From Bacteroidota bacterium (GTDB taxonomy: Bacteria > Bacteroidota > Bacteroidia > B-17B0 > Aurantibacillaceae): a stretch of 47,552 bases of DNA. Positions within the stretch are counted from its first letter, which is position 1; every line of letters begins with the position of its first letter. The notes beneath the pieces are model-generated. The model was not told the DNA's origin. It did not search any database and worked only from the letters and a program-made list of their open reading frames with translations. The position numbers and the translations under genes are program-made. The stretch covers positions 1-47,552 of the forward strand of contig JACDED010000018.1 of the NCBI GenBank assembly GCA_013816615.1, written 5' to 3'. Of this stretch, positions 36,330 through 46,089 are shown piece after piece.

Positions 36330-36365
36330 ATGTTATGGTCTTAAATTATTTTAAGACTGTAACAT
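36330..36365. terminator. Bidirectional hairpin between convergent genes
   Basis: A 16-base stem (ATGTTATGGTCTTAAA with TTTAAGACTGTAACAT, two G-T pairs) around a four-base loop lies between the convergent ends of the secreted-protein gene and the PKD gene. The stop codon of the PKD gene is inside the right arm. Confidence 0.65.
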
Positions 36366-39300
36366 GTCCAACGTATTCATGCTCTTTGTTCCAAAGATCA
36401 GTAACAACTGCCCTGTAAGTATAAACATCCAGCTTATCTTTGTCTGGCTTGCCTTTTACACTGCCATCCCAACCTTTAGTAATATCTTCGGTGTAATATA
36501 ATTTTTCACCCCAGCGATCGTAGATCCACATTTTGTATGCTTTTATTCCGATACCTGTTCCTGTAAACATATCATTTACTCCATCACCATTGGGTGTATA
36601 TGTATTTGGAATGTAAAAAGTGTATTCAGGTCCGATCTCAATATATTTACTGATAGTATCTTTACAACCGTACTGATTTCTTACAGCAAGGAAAACATTA
36701 AAATCGCGAGGAATGTCTGTAGTAAAATAGTGTACAGGATTTAAGTGAGTGGAATCGGTAATGTTAATGCCATCATTATAATACCAATGGTAACTGCTAT
36801 ACCCAATTGATGTGTTTTGAAAAGCAATACTAGGTGTTAAAATATCACCCTCTTGTCCTTTCCATTCAAAATCTGCAAGTGGCTTAGGATATACTTTAAC
36901 ATACTTATTTCTGTTTAACGAATCAACACAACCACTATCTGTTCTTACAATTAACTTAATGCTGTAATCTTTTACAATTTGGTTAGAAGAGTTACTATAA
37001 CATGTGTACTGTGTGTTATTTTGATTACTGGTTGTATACATTTGATTTCCAAAACTCCATTCCCAGCTTGATAATGCTGCTGGGCCGGTTATTGCAGCAG
37101 TGCTATCGTATATTTTAATACAAAGATCCGTACACCCTGCTCTTTTAGGAGCGTAAAAGTTAGCTTTAGGATTGTAATTAATATAAACATTACCGGGAAT
37201 AGTATTTTTACACCCTTTATCTGTTGTTACCAATAAATTAATGGGTGTTAAACCACCGGTGTTAAATGTATACGTAACCTGTCCGCCCGCAGTTTCAATA
37301 GTTGATAAGCTATTATTCATATCCCATTGGTATGTTGCTATTGTACCGCTATTAGGTAATTGGTTACCTGTTAACTTGGTTTGTTTGCCTGCGCATACTT
37401 TTGTATAAGAAAAATTAGCATATGGTCTTTCCCATACCTCAACAGTTTGAGTAGATGTATTCGTACATCCTGCCATGGATGTTACAGTTAAAGTAACAAC
37501 ATAATTACCAGCAGCATTATAACTGAATGAAGTTGGCGACAAAGGATTGGTTAAATTGGTATTTCCATTACCAAAATCCCAAGCATAGTTGGTTATTGTT
37601 CCAACGGCAAGTGTAGAGTTTACCCCATCCATTAAATTTGGTTGCAAATCAATACATCTGTTAACATGCGTAATAGCAGCAACTGGTGTTGGATGTACCC
37701 AAACGTTTTTAGTAATTTTATTAGGGCAGGTTAATAAACCTCCATTTGGGGAAGTCCAAACTGTATAAGTTACAGGGTTATTTCCTGATGTTGGAAAAAC
37801 AAAATTTGCAGGTATTGCATTAAGATCTGAAATGTTATCGCCATTAAAATCCCATGAGAATAAAAAGAATGGAAGGCCATTATTATTAGCAGCGTTTAAT
37901 AAATGTGTTGGTGAGCCTAAACAAACAGAATCTGCTGTAAAGTCTGCGGTTGGTATACTGTAAACAGTTACGGGTTTTGTTAAGGAATCTTTACAACCGT
38001 TTGAGGTAGTTACATACAATGTTGCCTGGTAAACAGTAGTAATTGTACTATTTGCTACAGTAGTATAAGTGTAAATAGGGTTTAGCTGTGTTGAAGTGCC
38101 GGCTGCAGGATCACCAAAGAGCCATAACGAATTAGCTACACTTCCGGTATTTGCATTAACAGTTATAGACGTAGAATTTGTGAAAGCTGTAGGTGTATTA
38201 AAACATACAGCTGTTGGACCAAAATCAATAACTCCTCTTCCAAAAACAGATATTGTTTTAGTAAGTGTATCCTTACAACCATTGGTAGATGTTACAATTA
38301 AATTTATAATATGACTTCCGGATGAAGGAAATAAATTACTTGGATTTTGGGTAGTAGCATCAATTGTTGTGTTGTTATCAAAGTCCCAATCCCAGTTTGC
38401 TATTTGTCCCGCAGGTGTAGAAAGATCTGTAAATGTTGTTGTAATACCAGAACAAACAGGGTTGGCATTAAAAGAAGCTGTTGGCGATACATATATTTGA
38501 ACTGTTCTTGTGGCCGTTGCGGTACAACTGTTATTACTTGTAAGCGTTAATGTAATTGTTTTAATACCAGATGTGCTGTAAGCTAAATTTGGCGGCGAAC
38601 TAACATTGCTTGTAAGCGGTGTAGCTGCCGGACCAAAAGCCCAGGCAAAACCGGTAAGTGAAGAAGGGGCGTTTATTGCAGAAGTATTATTCAATAAAAT
38701 ATTTGTGTTCGTACAATTATTGGCCAGGTTAAATGCAACTGTTGGTGTGGCATGCACTGTAATATTTACAAGCGCTGAATCACGACAACCGTTACCAGTC
38801 ACGCCTTTTAGTTCAACCGGAAAAACACCATCTGTTGCAAAAATATTGCTTGGTGCAATAGTGGTATTATCAGTGATATTATCATTATTAAAATCCCAAG
38901 CCCACGTTGTAATTGTACTTGGCGCTGCAACGTTACTATTATTAATAAAAACACTTGCTAAACCGCGGCATACCGGGTTTGCAGTAAATGAGATAGTAGG
39001 CTTCGGAAAGATAGTTACAGTCTTGGTTAAAGTAGCGGTACAACCCCCTACAGATGTTAATAATAAATTGACCGAATAATTACCGGGCGTATTATAAAAA
39101 GCAGTAGGACTTGGAATGGTAGCCGAATTTGGTGTTGAGCCGGTCATCGTCCATTGATAGTTCATTGTGCCAGATTGTATTGTTGAGCCATTAATTATAG
39201 GCACTGTACCTGTATTCGCACAGGTAGGATTTATAGTAAAGGCGGGCACGGGCATGGGTTTAACGGTGACGACTTGTGTATTCGTGCCGGGGCACGCGTT

Positions 39301-40191
39301 ACCATTTGTGACCGTTAAAGAAACCGTATAAGTTCCTGGTGCCGGATAAACATAAGTAGGATTTTGTAGAGTGGATGTGTTATTGTTGCCAAAATTCCAC
39401 TGCCAGCCGGAAGATATTGGAGAAGTATTAGTAAAGGAAACCGCTGTGCCAATGCAAACACCAGCGCCACTACCATTACTTGCAAATGAAGAAGATAAAG
39501 CAGGAACTACATTGATAGTTGTACTATTAATACCACAAGCGTTTGTATAGGTAATTACACCTACTGCAGGGCCAACTGCTGTAAAAGGTGCGATTGGGCC
39601 ATTGCCATTTGCAGGCAAGCCAATAGCAGGGTTATTATTAGTCCAGTTAACACCAGCAGGTACGGGTATCGCCTGTGTTTGGGCGCCAGCACAAACTGTA
39701 ACAGGAGTACCACTCGTTATTGAACCGGGAATTGTAAAATTAACAGTTAAGGGATACATACCGCAACCATCTGATGTAAAAGAGTTGTTACCACTAATAA
39801 TTGTAAAAGCGATAGGTGTATTTGCCGGTAAGTTAATATAATCATAAACTACCCAGTCGTTATAAGTATTCATTTGGCCCGGGCAGCCTGCTACTGAAGT
39901 AATTGGTGTAACACAGCCCGGTAACTGACTAAAAGGAACATTAATTAAACCAAAAGCGGGCGACTGAGTTTGAGTGGTGACGTTATTGTTCACATTCAAG
40001 CTAATTGTCATGTTTGTTGTATTTGGGTTGGCGGTACCGTGCCAATGCTCAACAAATATTCTTAAGTTACCATTACAATCAACACAATATGCAATTTGCA
40101 CAGAGTGTGATTTTAATTGATTGTGTAAACTCATTAAAAAGAGAAAACACAAAAAAAGGAATCGGGTTTGGGTAAAATATTTCATAGGCAT
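36346..40191 (-). CDS. Giant PKD-repeat surface protein with type B T9SS sorting domain
   Basis: A 1281-residue protein. After a signal peptide (near residue 28) and a Cys-rich N-terminal segment (IAYCVDCNGNLRIFVEHWHG) come about eleven PKD-like units, recognised by WQWNFGNNN, WAWDFNNDN, WDWDFDNN, YAWDFGNG and relatives, about 85-100 residues apart. The end, FYIPNTYTPNGDGVNDMFTGTG with DRWGEKLYY and GWDGSVKG, is the gliding-motility-type sorting domain. It is probably a surface adhesin or gliding-associated protein. The start could also be the second ATG at 40185. It contains many long antisense reading frames, none of which look real. Confidence 0.88.
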   Translation of the reverse strand: MPMKYFTQTRFLFLCFLFLMSLHNQLKSHSVQIAYCVDCNGNLRIFVEHWHGTANPNTTNMTISLNVNNNVTTQTQSPAFGLINVPFSQLPGCVTPITSVAGCPGQMNTYNDWVVYDYINLPANTPIAFTIISGNNSFTSDGCGMYPLTVNFTIPGSITSGTPVTVCAGAQTQAIPVPAGVNWTNNNPAIGLPANGNGPIAPFTAVGPAVGVITYTNACGINSTTINVVPALSSSFASNGSGAGVCIGTAVSFTNTSPISSGWQWNFGNNNTSTLQNPTYVYPAPGTYTVSLTVTNGNACPGTNTQVVTVKPMPVPAFTINPTCANTGTVPIINGSTIQSGTMNYQWTMTGSTPNSATIPSPTAFYNTPGNYSVNLLLTSVGGCTATLTKTVTIFPKPTISFTANPVCRGLASVFINNSNVAAPSTITTWAWDFNNDNITDNTTIAPSNIFATDGVFPVELKGVTGNGCRDSALVNITVHATPTVAFNLANNCTNTNILLNNTSAINAPSSLTGFAWAFGPAATPLTSNVSSPPNLAYSTSGIKTITLTLTSNNSCTATATRTVQIYVSPTASFNANPVCSGITTTFTDLSTPAGQIANWDWDFDNNTTIDATTQNPSNLFPSSGSHIINLIVTSTNGCKDTLTKTISVFGRGVIDFGPTAVCFNTPTAFTNSTSITVNANTGSVANSLWLFGDPAAGTSTQLNPIYTYTTVANSTITTVYQATLYVTTSNGCKDSLTKPVTVYSIPTADFTADSVCLGSPTHLLNAANNNGLPFFLFSWDFNGDNISDLNAIPANFVFPTSGNNPVTYTVWTSPNGGLLTCPNKITKNVWVHPTPVAAITHVNRCIDLQPNLMDGVNSTLAVGTITNYAWDFGNGNTNLTNPLSPTSFSYNAAGNYVVTLTVTSMAGCTNTSTQTVEVWERPYANFSYTKVCAGKQTKLTGNQLPNSGTIATYQWDMNNSLSTIETAGGQVTYTFNTGGLTPINLLVTTDKGCKNTIPGNVYINYNPKANFYAPKRAGCTDLCIKIYDSTAAITGPAALSSWEWSFGNQMYTTSNQNNTQYTCYSNSSNQIVKDYSIKLIVRTDSGCVDSLNRNKYVKVYPKPLADFEWKGQEGDILTPSIAFQNTSIGYSSYHWYYNDGINITDSTHLNPVHYFTTDIPRDFNVFLAVRNQYGCKDTISKYIEIGPEYTFYIPNTYTPNGDGVNDMFTGTGIGIKAYKMWIYDRWGEKLYYTEDITKGWDGSVKGKPDKDKLDVYTYRAVVTDLWNKEHEYVGHVTVLK

Positions 40192-40535
40192 CTATTTTTA
40201 TTTTCGATGATCTTGTTTAGTTTCTGTCTTAAATACGTGATTTAACAAAAATTGGTTCCAAAATCTTTTATAAAAATAACATTAACTTTTTAAACAAGTG
40301 CTTTTTTTCACTAGCTCAAACTAAGTTCTCACTCATTTAATCAAAGATTTAATTTTGGAATTTAAAAACGTAAAGGTTTAGTAACAATCAGTTTTGATTT
40401 TGTTAATAACTATACACGTTCCTTTGTTTGCAAGGCTTACAGCTGTTTTTAAGTGTGGAAAAAAATCTACACTCAAATTCTAAATCAAATTAGATACCGG
40501 TAAAAAAACGTAGAAAAAATCAATAAAAAAAAGAA
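40192..40535. other. 344-base intergenic region between two giant cargo genes
   Basis: AT-rich and without a gene. It holds a hairpin at 40452-40473 (AGTGTGGA with TCTACACT around six A), which may help to end transcription of the gene to its right. No exact TAnnTTTG is seen in front of the gene to its left. Confidence 0.5.
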
Positions 40536-43439
40536 TTAATTTTCTTTAATAATTTTTTGGCTCAATAAAATTTTTTGATCTGAAAATATATTAACTACGT
40601 ATATTCCTGTAGGTAATTCGGAAATATTTACCTCACCTTTTAGCTTTTCTGAACGCACTTTTTTTCCTTGCGAATCAATAATTGTTACAATTGCATTCTC
40701 ATAATTAGGAATTCCTTCTACATATAAACTATTTTTGCCTGGATTTGGATAAATAAAAACAGAAGCGGAATTATTTATTTCATTTAGATCTGTACACAAA
40801 TTTACCTGTACAAAAACCGAATCCTTCTTATAGCAATTATTCGAATCAAAACCTTTTACAACATAATAACCTGTATGTATAGTATTTGCGTTTGATATGG
40901 TTGGATTTTGCGTATTTGTAGTATAACTGTTTGGGCCTTGCCAGAAATATTGTTGCGCACTGCCGGCTGATAAATTTATGGCGCTGCCTGCGCAAATAGT
41001 GGCGGCACCCGCTACTGTTACATTTGCCGCTGGATTAATTGATAATGTTACCAAAGTAGAATTACTACAACCGTTAGGAACATCTACGATCAAAGAATAA
41101 TTGCCCGCATTGGCAGTTGTAATGTTGGGTATAGTTGGGCTTTGAAACGAAGAGTTAAAACCAAGTGGGCCAAACCATAAATATGTTGCACCGGGATAAC
41201 CATTAACCGTTAAATTTAAAGGATTACCAACGCATGGCGGCGAAGTTGTAATGGTTAAAGTAGGATTTGTACAGTTTTTAAATGTGGATATAAAACAATC
41301 AAGGCCTGAAGCGCCACTGTTTGTATTTTGGTAATAAGCGCCAAAACCTGTATTGTATGTTGGAAGGAAAAAAGATTGTGTGTAGCCAGTAGTTAGGATC
41401 CTGCTACCATTACAGGCCATAGCACTTATGTAATCGTTAGATGAATTGCCATAATAACTTGCCCACTTACAGGCCGATGCCGAATCGAATTTTAATAATA
41501 TAGCATCAAAAAACCCTGCATTAGCACTTTGATAATAACCACCCGTACCGGGGTTTTGTGTAAATAAATTAGTTGAATTGGTATAACCGCCAACAAATAC
41601 ATTTTTACCATCTGAGGCAATACTCGTTAAAAAATCGGTAGAAGAGGCACCATAGTAACTCGACCATTGTAACGTTCCGTTAAAATCAAATTTAGAAATA
41701 TACCCATCACTAAAACCATTATTAACACTTTGATTGTAGCTTGAACCTCCGGGATTAAACAAAGGCATGTTGGTTGAACTACTTGTACCGGTAATCCATA
41801 CAGCGCTGTTACTAAGGGTTAAGCCATGGATCCTATCCGTGCTGTTTCCTCCAAAATAAGTGCTCCATGCCAGTGAGCCACTAAGTGTAAACCTTGAAAT
41901 AAAACCATCATAAGTTCCGGCTACATTTCCCTGATAAAAAGTACCCGCATTAAGTGTTACAAAATCAGTTGAATTCGTATAACCACCAACAAACAAGCTG
42001 TTGCTGTTGGTTTGTATACTTGTAATAAGGTCGTTGCCGGTTCCTGCAAGAAAAGTAGACCAGATCAAATTATTGGTTGGGCCAAATTTTAAAATAAAAC
42101 CATCATTACCTGCTGCATAATTTTGAAAATAATTTCCGGAATTCAGTATTGGAAAATTAGGAGAATCACTGGTGCCACCAACAAATAATTCGTTATTCTT
42201 AACGTGTATAGCGCTTATATTATCATTTGTAATACCTCCAAAATAAGTGCTCCATAAAAGTGTACCAAGTGTATTAAATTTCGCAATAAAGCAATCTACA
42301 GTTCCTGCATTTGTTCCTGAGAAATAAGCACCTGCGCCTGGATTTAAAACCGGAAGATCTGTAGAATTTGTATAACCTCCAACCCAAACATTTGTTCCAT
42401 CGCTATAAATTGCAGCAGCTTCATCACTTCCTGTACCTCCAAAATAAGTGGCCCATATTAAGTTGCCAATGTTGTTGAATTTTAAAATAAAAACATCACC
42501 TGCACCCGCAATGCTTCCCTGGAAATAGGTTGGCGAACCGGGATTATTGGTTGGAAAATTCACGGATATTGTATGACCGCTAACCCAGGTATATGTGCCA
42601 TCACTATAGATTGTGTGACCGTCTTCATCATTGCTTCCACCGTAAAAGGTTGACCAATCCAATACCGGATCTATAACCAGTGTTTTATTATGATCAACAT
42701 CATTTGCTTTTATTTTTACTGCGTGCGTATAAATTTTTATACCCTCAATAATTTTGGTTTGCCTAACAGATGAATATGTTGCTTTTACAGTATTGCTTTT
42801 TTCATTTTGATAACAATACAGATCGCCTTCTGTAAAAATACCCACCGGGTTGCTAAAAGAGATCTTGGTATCTTTAATTTCGATATCTGTTGAGGTTATA
42901 TATTCAAGATCTATTAAATCAACATCAGCAGTTGGGTTTACAATAAATTCCTGTTTAATGTGGCCGTTATCAATATATAAACGCCAGTCAATACCTTCGT
43001 AAATATTAAAAAAAACAAGTTCTTTAAAAAGCCCGGCTACAATAGTAGTGTTATTTGAACGGTGATACGTGTAATTAAATTCTGTTTGATCAAAAGTTTT
43101 TAAATTTTTTTTCGAAATGCTGGCGTTCTTTAAGTTCATTACATTTCTGTACCAATCAAAATTTTTAACCAGGTTTTTTTTATTTTGTTCTTCAGCACCG
43201 AACGTTTCTTTTTTATCGCTCTTGAAAAAATTATAAATAATACCACTTTCTGTTATCCAAATGCTGGCACCCGGCAAATTTGCACGGAATAGTACTTCGT
43301 TCAATACTTTACCCTCTGCATTAACAACCTGGCCTTTATTTTCTTCAAATAATAATTTAGGCTGTTCAAAATTACAAAGGCCTTTTAGGCTTACAAAAAT
43401 AAAAGTAAGCAGCAACGATTTAAATAATTTGTTTTTCAC
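40536..43439 (-). CDS. Secreted SBBP beta-propeller protein with type A T9SS sorting domain
   Basis: A 967-residue protein with a signal peptide and a DUF7948-like region (LLFEENKGQVVNAEGKVLNEVLFRANLPGA). A run of about seven SBBP blades follows, each with a WSTYFGG-type motif and a GGYTNSTD-type motif roughly 58 residues apart. Near residue 740 Ig-like segments follow. The end, VFIYPNPGKNSLYVEG with LPTGIYVVNIF and a terminal Lys-rich stretch, is the Por-type (type A) T9SS domain. It differs from the other SBBP protein in the window (10864-15006), which has the type B domain. The start is GTG. Confidence 0.87.
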   Translation of the reverse strand: MKNKLFKSLLLTFIFVSLKGLCNFEQPKLLFEENKGQVVNAEGKVLNEVLFRANLPGASIWITESGIIYNFFKSDKKETFGAEEQNKKNLVKNFDWYRNVMNLKNASISKKNLKTFDQTEFNYTYHRSNNTTIVAGLFKELVFFNIYEGIDWRLYIDNGHIKQEFIVNPTADVDLIDLEYITSTDIEIKDTKISFSNPVGIFTEGDLYCYQNEKSNTVKATYSSVRQTKIIEGIKIYTHAVKIKANDVDHNKTLVIDPVLDWSTFYGGSNDEDGHTIYSDGTYTWVSGHTISVNFPTNNPGSPTYFQGSIAGAGDVFILKFNNIGNLIWATYFGGTGSDEAAAIYSDGTNVWVGGYTNSTDLPVLNPGAGAYFSGTNAGTVDCFIAKFNTLGTLLWSTYFGGITNDNISAIHVKNNELFVGGTSDSPNFPILNSGNYFQNYAAGNDGFILKFGPTNNLIWSTFLAGTGNDLITSIQTNSNSLFVGGYTNSTDFVTLNAGTFYQGNVAGTYDGFISRFTLSGSLAWSTYFGGNSTDRIHGLTLSNSAVWITGTSSSTNMPLFNPGGSSYNQSVNNGFSDGYISKFDFNGTLQWSSYYGASSTDFLTSIASDGKNVFVGGYTNSTNLFTQNPGTGGYYQSANAGFFDAILLKFDSASACKWASYYGNSSNDYISAMACNGSRILTTGYTQSFFLPTYNTGFGAYYQNTNSGASGLDCFISTFKNCTNPTLTITTSPPCVGNPLNLTVNGYPGATYLWFGPLGFNSSFQSPTIPNITTANAGNYSLIVDVPNGCSNSTLVTLSINPAANVTVAGAATICAGSAINLSAGSAQQYFWQGPNSYTTNTQNPTISNANTIHTGYYVVKGFDSNNCYKKDSVFVQVNLCTDLNEINNSASVFIYPNPGKNSLYVEGIPNYENAIVTIIDSQGKKVRSEKLKGEVNISELPTGIYVVNIFSDQKILLSQKIIKEN

Positions 43440-43544
43440 GGTAAGATTTTTGTATCAACCAAAGTAAACAAATTAAATTAATTTTCACCAAGGTTATTGA
43501 AAAAAAATAAACCGGGTATAAATGAAAAGATTAAAATAAAGTAA

Positions 43545-44609
43545 TTAAGCATCGTAATCGATCACCACTTTTTCTGTAAGTGGATGCGATTGGCAGGTTA
43601 AAATAAAACCTTCTTCTACTTCTGCATCGGTTAATGCAAAATTAGCATCCATTTTTACTTTTCCTTCTAAAACTTTAGCACGGCAGGTACAACAAACCGC
43701 TCCTTTGCAACTGAAAGGCGCGTCAACACCGGCTTCTATAGCTGCATCCAATAAGCTAATACTACTTGTTTTTAATTCAAAATTAGTTTCAATGCCGTAT
43801 TGTAAAACAGTTATTTTTGATTTTACATCCGCACCAATGGTATTATTTTCCGCTTTATTTACCGCATCAATAACTGCGGTAAAATATTCTATATGAATTT
43901 TTTCTTTTGCAATCTTTAAATTCTCAAGACTAACTTTTACATTCTCCATCATTGGCCCGGGACCACAAATAAAATATTCATCTGCATTTGTTCCGCCAAA
44001 ATTTTCCATCAATGCTTTTGCTTTATCCGAACTAATTAATCCTGTTTGTAATTCCGAGATTTTAGTCACCGGCATATCAAAAACAAACACCACTTTTAAA
44101 TTTGGATTTGAACTTACTAAAGCATCCAATTCATTTCTAAAAATAGCGCTTTCTTCATTTTTGTTAGCGTAAATTAAAGTAACGGTGCTTTGTTTTTCTA
44201 CATACAAAACACTTTTTATAATGCTCATCATTGGCGTAATACCACTACCACCAGCAAACAATAAATAATTCTTTTTGTTTCCACCTGAAAGAACAGAGTA
44301 GAATGAACCCATCGGTGTCATTACATCTATACTTGTACCCACTTTTAATTCGCCGTTTATGTAAGTAGACATTTTACCGCCTTTTACCGCTTTTATAGCA
44401 ACGCGTAATTCTTTATCATAAGGACTGGAACATAAACTGTATGAGCGACGAATTTCTTCACCTCCAATGTTCATTTTTAAGGTAATATATTGTCCCTGTT
44501 TAAATTGATACTCAGGTTGCTGTTGAGGTGGAATTTCGAAAGCCACAGAAACCGCATCTACAGTTTCGCGTTTAATATCTTTAACTTTTAGGGTGTGAAA
44601 ACGTGCCAT
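43545..44609 (-). CDS. paaE: PaaE, reductase of phenylacetyl-CoA epoxidase
   Basis: A 354-residue electron-transfer subunit that passes electrons from NADPH to the PaaA diiron centre. The FAD-binding motif is RRSYSLCSSP; the nucleotide-binding domain has LFAGGSGITPMMSII; the C-terminal plant-type 2Fe-2S domain has FSCKGAVCCTCRAKV and a fourth cysteine in ILTCQSHP. It is divergent from paaA and would share a control region, with a -7 element at 44628-44635. Confidence 0.93.
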   Translation of the reverse strand: MARFHTLKVKDIKRETVDAVSVAFEIPPQQQPEYQFKQGQYITLKMNIGGEEIRRSYSLCSSPYDKELRVAIKAVKGGKMSTYINGELKVGTSIDVMTPMGSFYSVLSGGNKKNYLLFAGGSGITPMMSIIKSVLYVEKQSTVTLIYANKNEESAIFRNELDALVSSNPNLKVVFVFDMPVTKISELQTGLISSDKAKALMENFGGTNADEYFICGPGPMMENVKVSLENLKIAKEKIHIEYFTAVIDAVNKAENNTIGADVKSKITVLQYGIETNFELKTSSISLLDAAIEAGVDAPFSCKGAVCCTCRAKVLEGKVKMDANFALTDAEVEEGFILTCQSHPLTEKVVIDYDA

Positions 44610-44627
44610 AATTCAATAAATAGTGTG

Positions 44628-44635
44628 CAAAAATA
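44628..44635 (-). promoter_or_regulatory. -7 element of paaE
   Basis: On the minus strand this reads TATTTTTG, an exact TAnnTTTG, 18 bases before the paaE ATG. No clear -33 element. Confidence 0.5.
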
Positions 44636-44703
44636 GGGCTTTAGGAGGGATAAAAAAATTTATTTGAGAATACGACCAACCTACAGGATAAATCCACCAA
44701 TTT

Positions 44704-44735
44704 TTTGGATAAAAACCGCATAAATCCTATCTTTG
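44704..44735 (+). promoter_or_regulatory. Promoter of paaABC
   Basis: TTTG (44704-44707), a 20-base spacer and TATCTTTG (44728-44735) match the consensus in full. The promoter covers the farthest upstream ATG (44705), which therefore cannot be the translation start. Confidence 0.75.
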
Positions 44736-44758
44736 TAAGAACTATTACCTTAAAAAAT

Positions 44759-45700
44759 ATGGGAGTTGTAAATTTTGAAGATCTTTTCGAAGCCAAATTG
44801 GCTAAAAACGATATGATTGAGCCAAAGGATTGGATGCCTGAGAATTATCGCAAGCATTTAATTCGCCAGATCTCTCAGCACGCGCATAGCGAGATAGTTG
44901 GTATGTTGCCGGAAGGTAATTGGATAACCCGTGCCCCAAGTTTACGCTCTAAATTGGTGCTTTTGGCAAAAGTGCAGGATGAGGGTGGACATGGTTTATA
45001 CTTATATACAGCAGCCGAATCGCTTGGTACTAGCCGCGATGAGATGTTAGACGCCTTACTTACAGGCAAGGCAAAATATTCTTCTATTTTTAATTACCCA
45101 ACTTTAACATGGGCCGATGTTGGTGCAGTGGGTTGGCTGGTGGATGGCGCTGCCATAATGAACCAGGTAATGTTACAACGCACTTCTTACGGGCCTTATG
45201 CCCGTGCAATGGTGCGTATTTGTAAAGAAGAAAGCTTTCACCAACGCCAGGGGTATGAATTAATGACGCATTTGGCTTTTGGTACACCGGCTCAAAAAGA
45301 AATGGCGCAGGATGCTTTGAACCGTTGGTGGTACCCAACTTTAATGATGTTTGGCCCGCCGGATATTGAAAGCCCAAATAGCGAAAATGCAATTAAATGG
45401 CGCATTAAGCGTGAAACCAACGATCAGTTACGTCAGCGTTTTGTAAACCAAAGCATGCCGCAAATTGAATATTTAGGATTAACAGTGCCTGATAAAAATT
45501 TAAAATGGAACGAAGCTAAAAAAGGATACGATTTTAGCGAACCGGATTGGACAGAATTTAAAGCGGTGATAAAAGGAAACGGACCTTGTAATAAAGAACG
45601 TTTGGCATCACGCAATAAATCGCATGCAGAAGGTGCATGGGTACGCGAAGCAGCAACAGTTTACGCTAAAAAACAAAACGAAAATTACGAAGCCGCTTAA
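44759..45700 (+). CDS. paaA: PaaA, catalytic diiron subunit of phenylacetyl-CoA epoxidase
   Basis: The oxygenase subunit, which makes the 1,2-epoxide of phenylacetyl-CoA. Its ferritin-like fold has diiron ligands in [14 protein letters not shown] and [13 protein letters not shown]. The frame extends back to 44705, but that ATG is inside the promoter. The ATG at 44759 gives 313 residues, close to the 309 of E. coli PaaA, and an N-terminus [14 protein letters not shown] that fits. It heads paaA-paaB-(cassette)-paaC. The pathway's later genes are not in the window. Confidence 0.95.
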   Translation: MGVVNFEDLFEAKLAKNDMIEPKDWMPENYRKHLIRQISQHAHSEIVGMLPEGNWITRAPSLRSKLVLLAKVQDEGGHGLYLYTAAESLGTSRDEMLDALLTGKAKYSSIFNYPTLTWADVGAVGWLVDGAAIMNQVMLQRTSYGPYARAMVRICKEESFHQRQGYELMTHLAFGTPAQKEMAQDALNRWWYPTLMMFGPPDIESPNSENAIKWRIKRETNDQLRQRFVNQSMPQIEYLGLTVPDKNLKWNEAKKGYDFSEPDWTEFKAVIKGNGPCNKERLASRNKSHAEGAWVREAATVYAKKQNENYEAA

Positions 45701-45754
45701 TAAAAATTAATTAAAACAAGCCTTGATGCCAATTAAAAGATCAAGCAAAATATT

Positions 45755-46045
45755 ATGAGTAACGATTCTCAAGGCCCTATGTGGGAAGTATTTGTACAAA
45801 AAAAAGCGGGACAACCGTTCGTGCATTGCGGCAATTTACACGCGTATGATAAAGAAATGGCATTGCAAAATGCACGTGATCTTTATACACGTCGCGGCGA
45901 AGGAATGTCTTTATGGGTTGTACCAAGCGCTGCTATTGTAGCGAGCAGCCCCGAAGATATGGGTTCTTTCTTTGAACCATCAAACGATAAAATATATCGT
46001 CACCCAACTTTTTATCAAATTCCTGATGGCGTTGGCCACATGTAA
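45755..46045 (+). CDS. paaB: PaaB, subunit of phenylacetyl-CoA epoxidase
   Basis: A 96-residue subunit needed for activity of the PaaA-PaaC complex. Recognised by WEVFVQKKAGQPFVHCGNLHAYDKEMALQNARDLYTRR and SLWVVPSAAI, with the usual length (about 95). It starts 54 bases after paaA. The gap holds no gene. Confidence 0.94.
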   Translation: MSNDSQGPMWEVFVQKKAGQPFVHCGNLHAYDKEMALQNARDLYTRRGEGMSLWVVPSAAIVASSPEDMGSFFEPSNDKIYRHPTFYQIPDGVGHM

Positions 46046-46089
46046 GCGGTAATAAAAGTTAAAAGTTTTGAAAATTTAAAGATTGATTA

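Noticed and set aside
38606-39079. A 157-codon plus-strand ORF inside the PKD gene, with several other antisense frames
   Set aside because: These frames are side products of the Thr/Asn/Val-rich repeats on the coding strand.
36346-40191. PKD repeats as a possible DNA repeat array
   Set aside because: The similarity is at the protein level with diverged bases; it is an ordinary multi-domain surface protein.
44705-44758. An 18-residue N-terminal extension of PaaA
   Set aside because: The ATG is inside the promoter, and the shorter form has the normal length.
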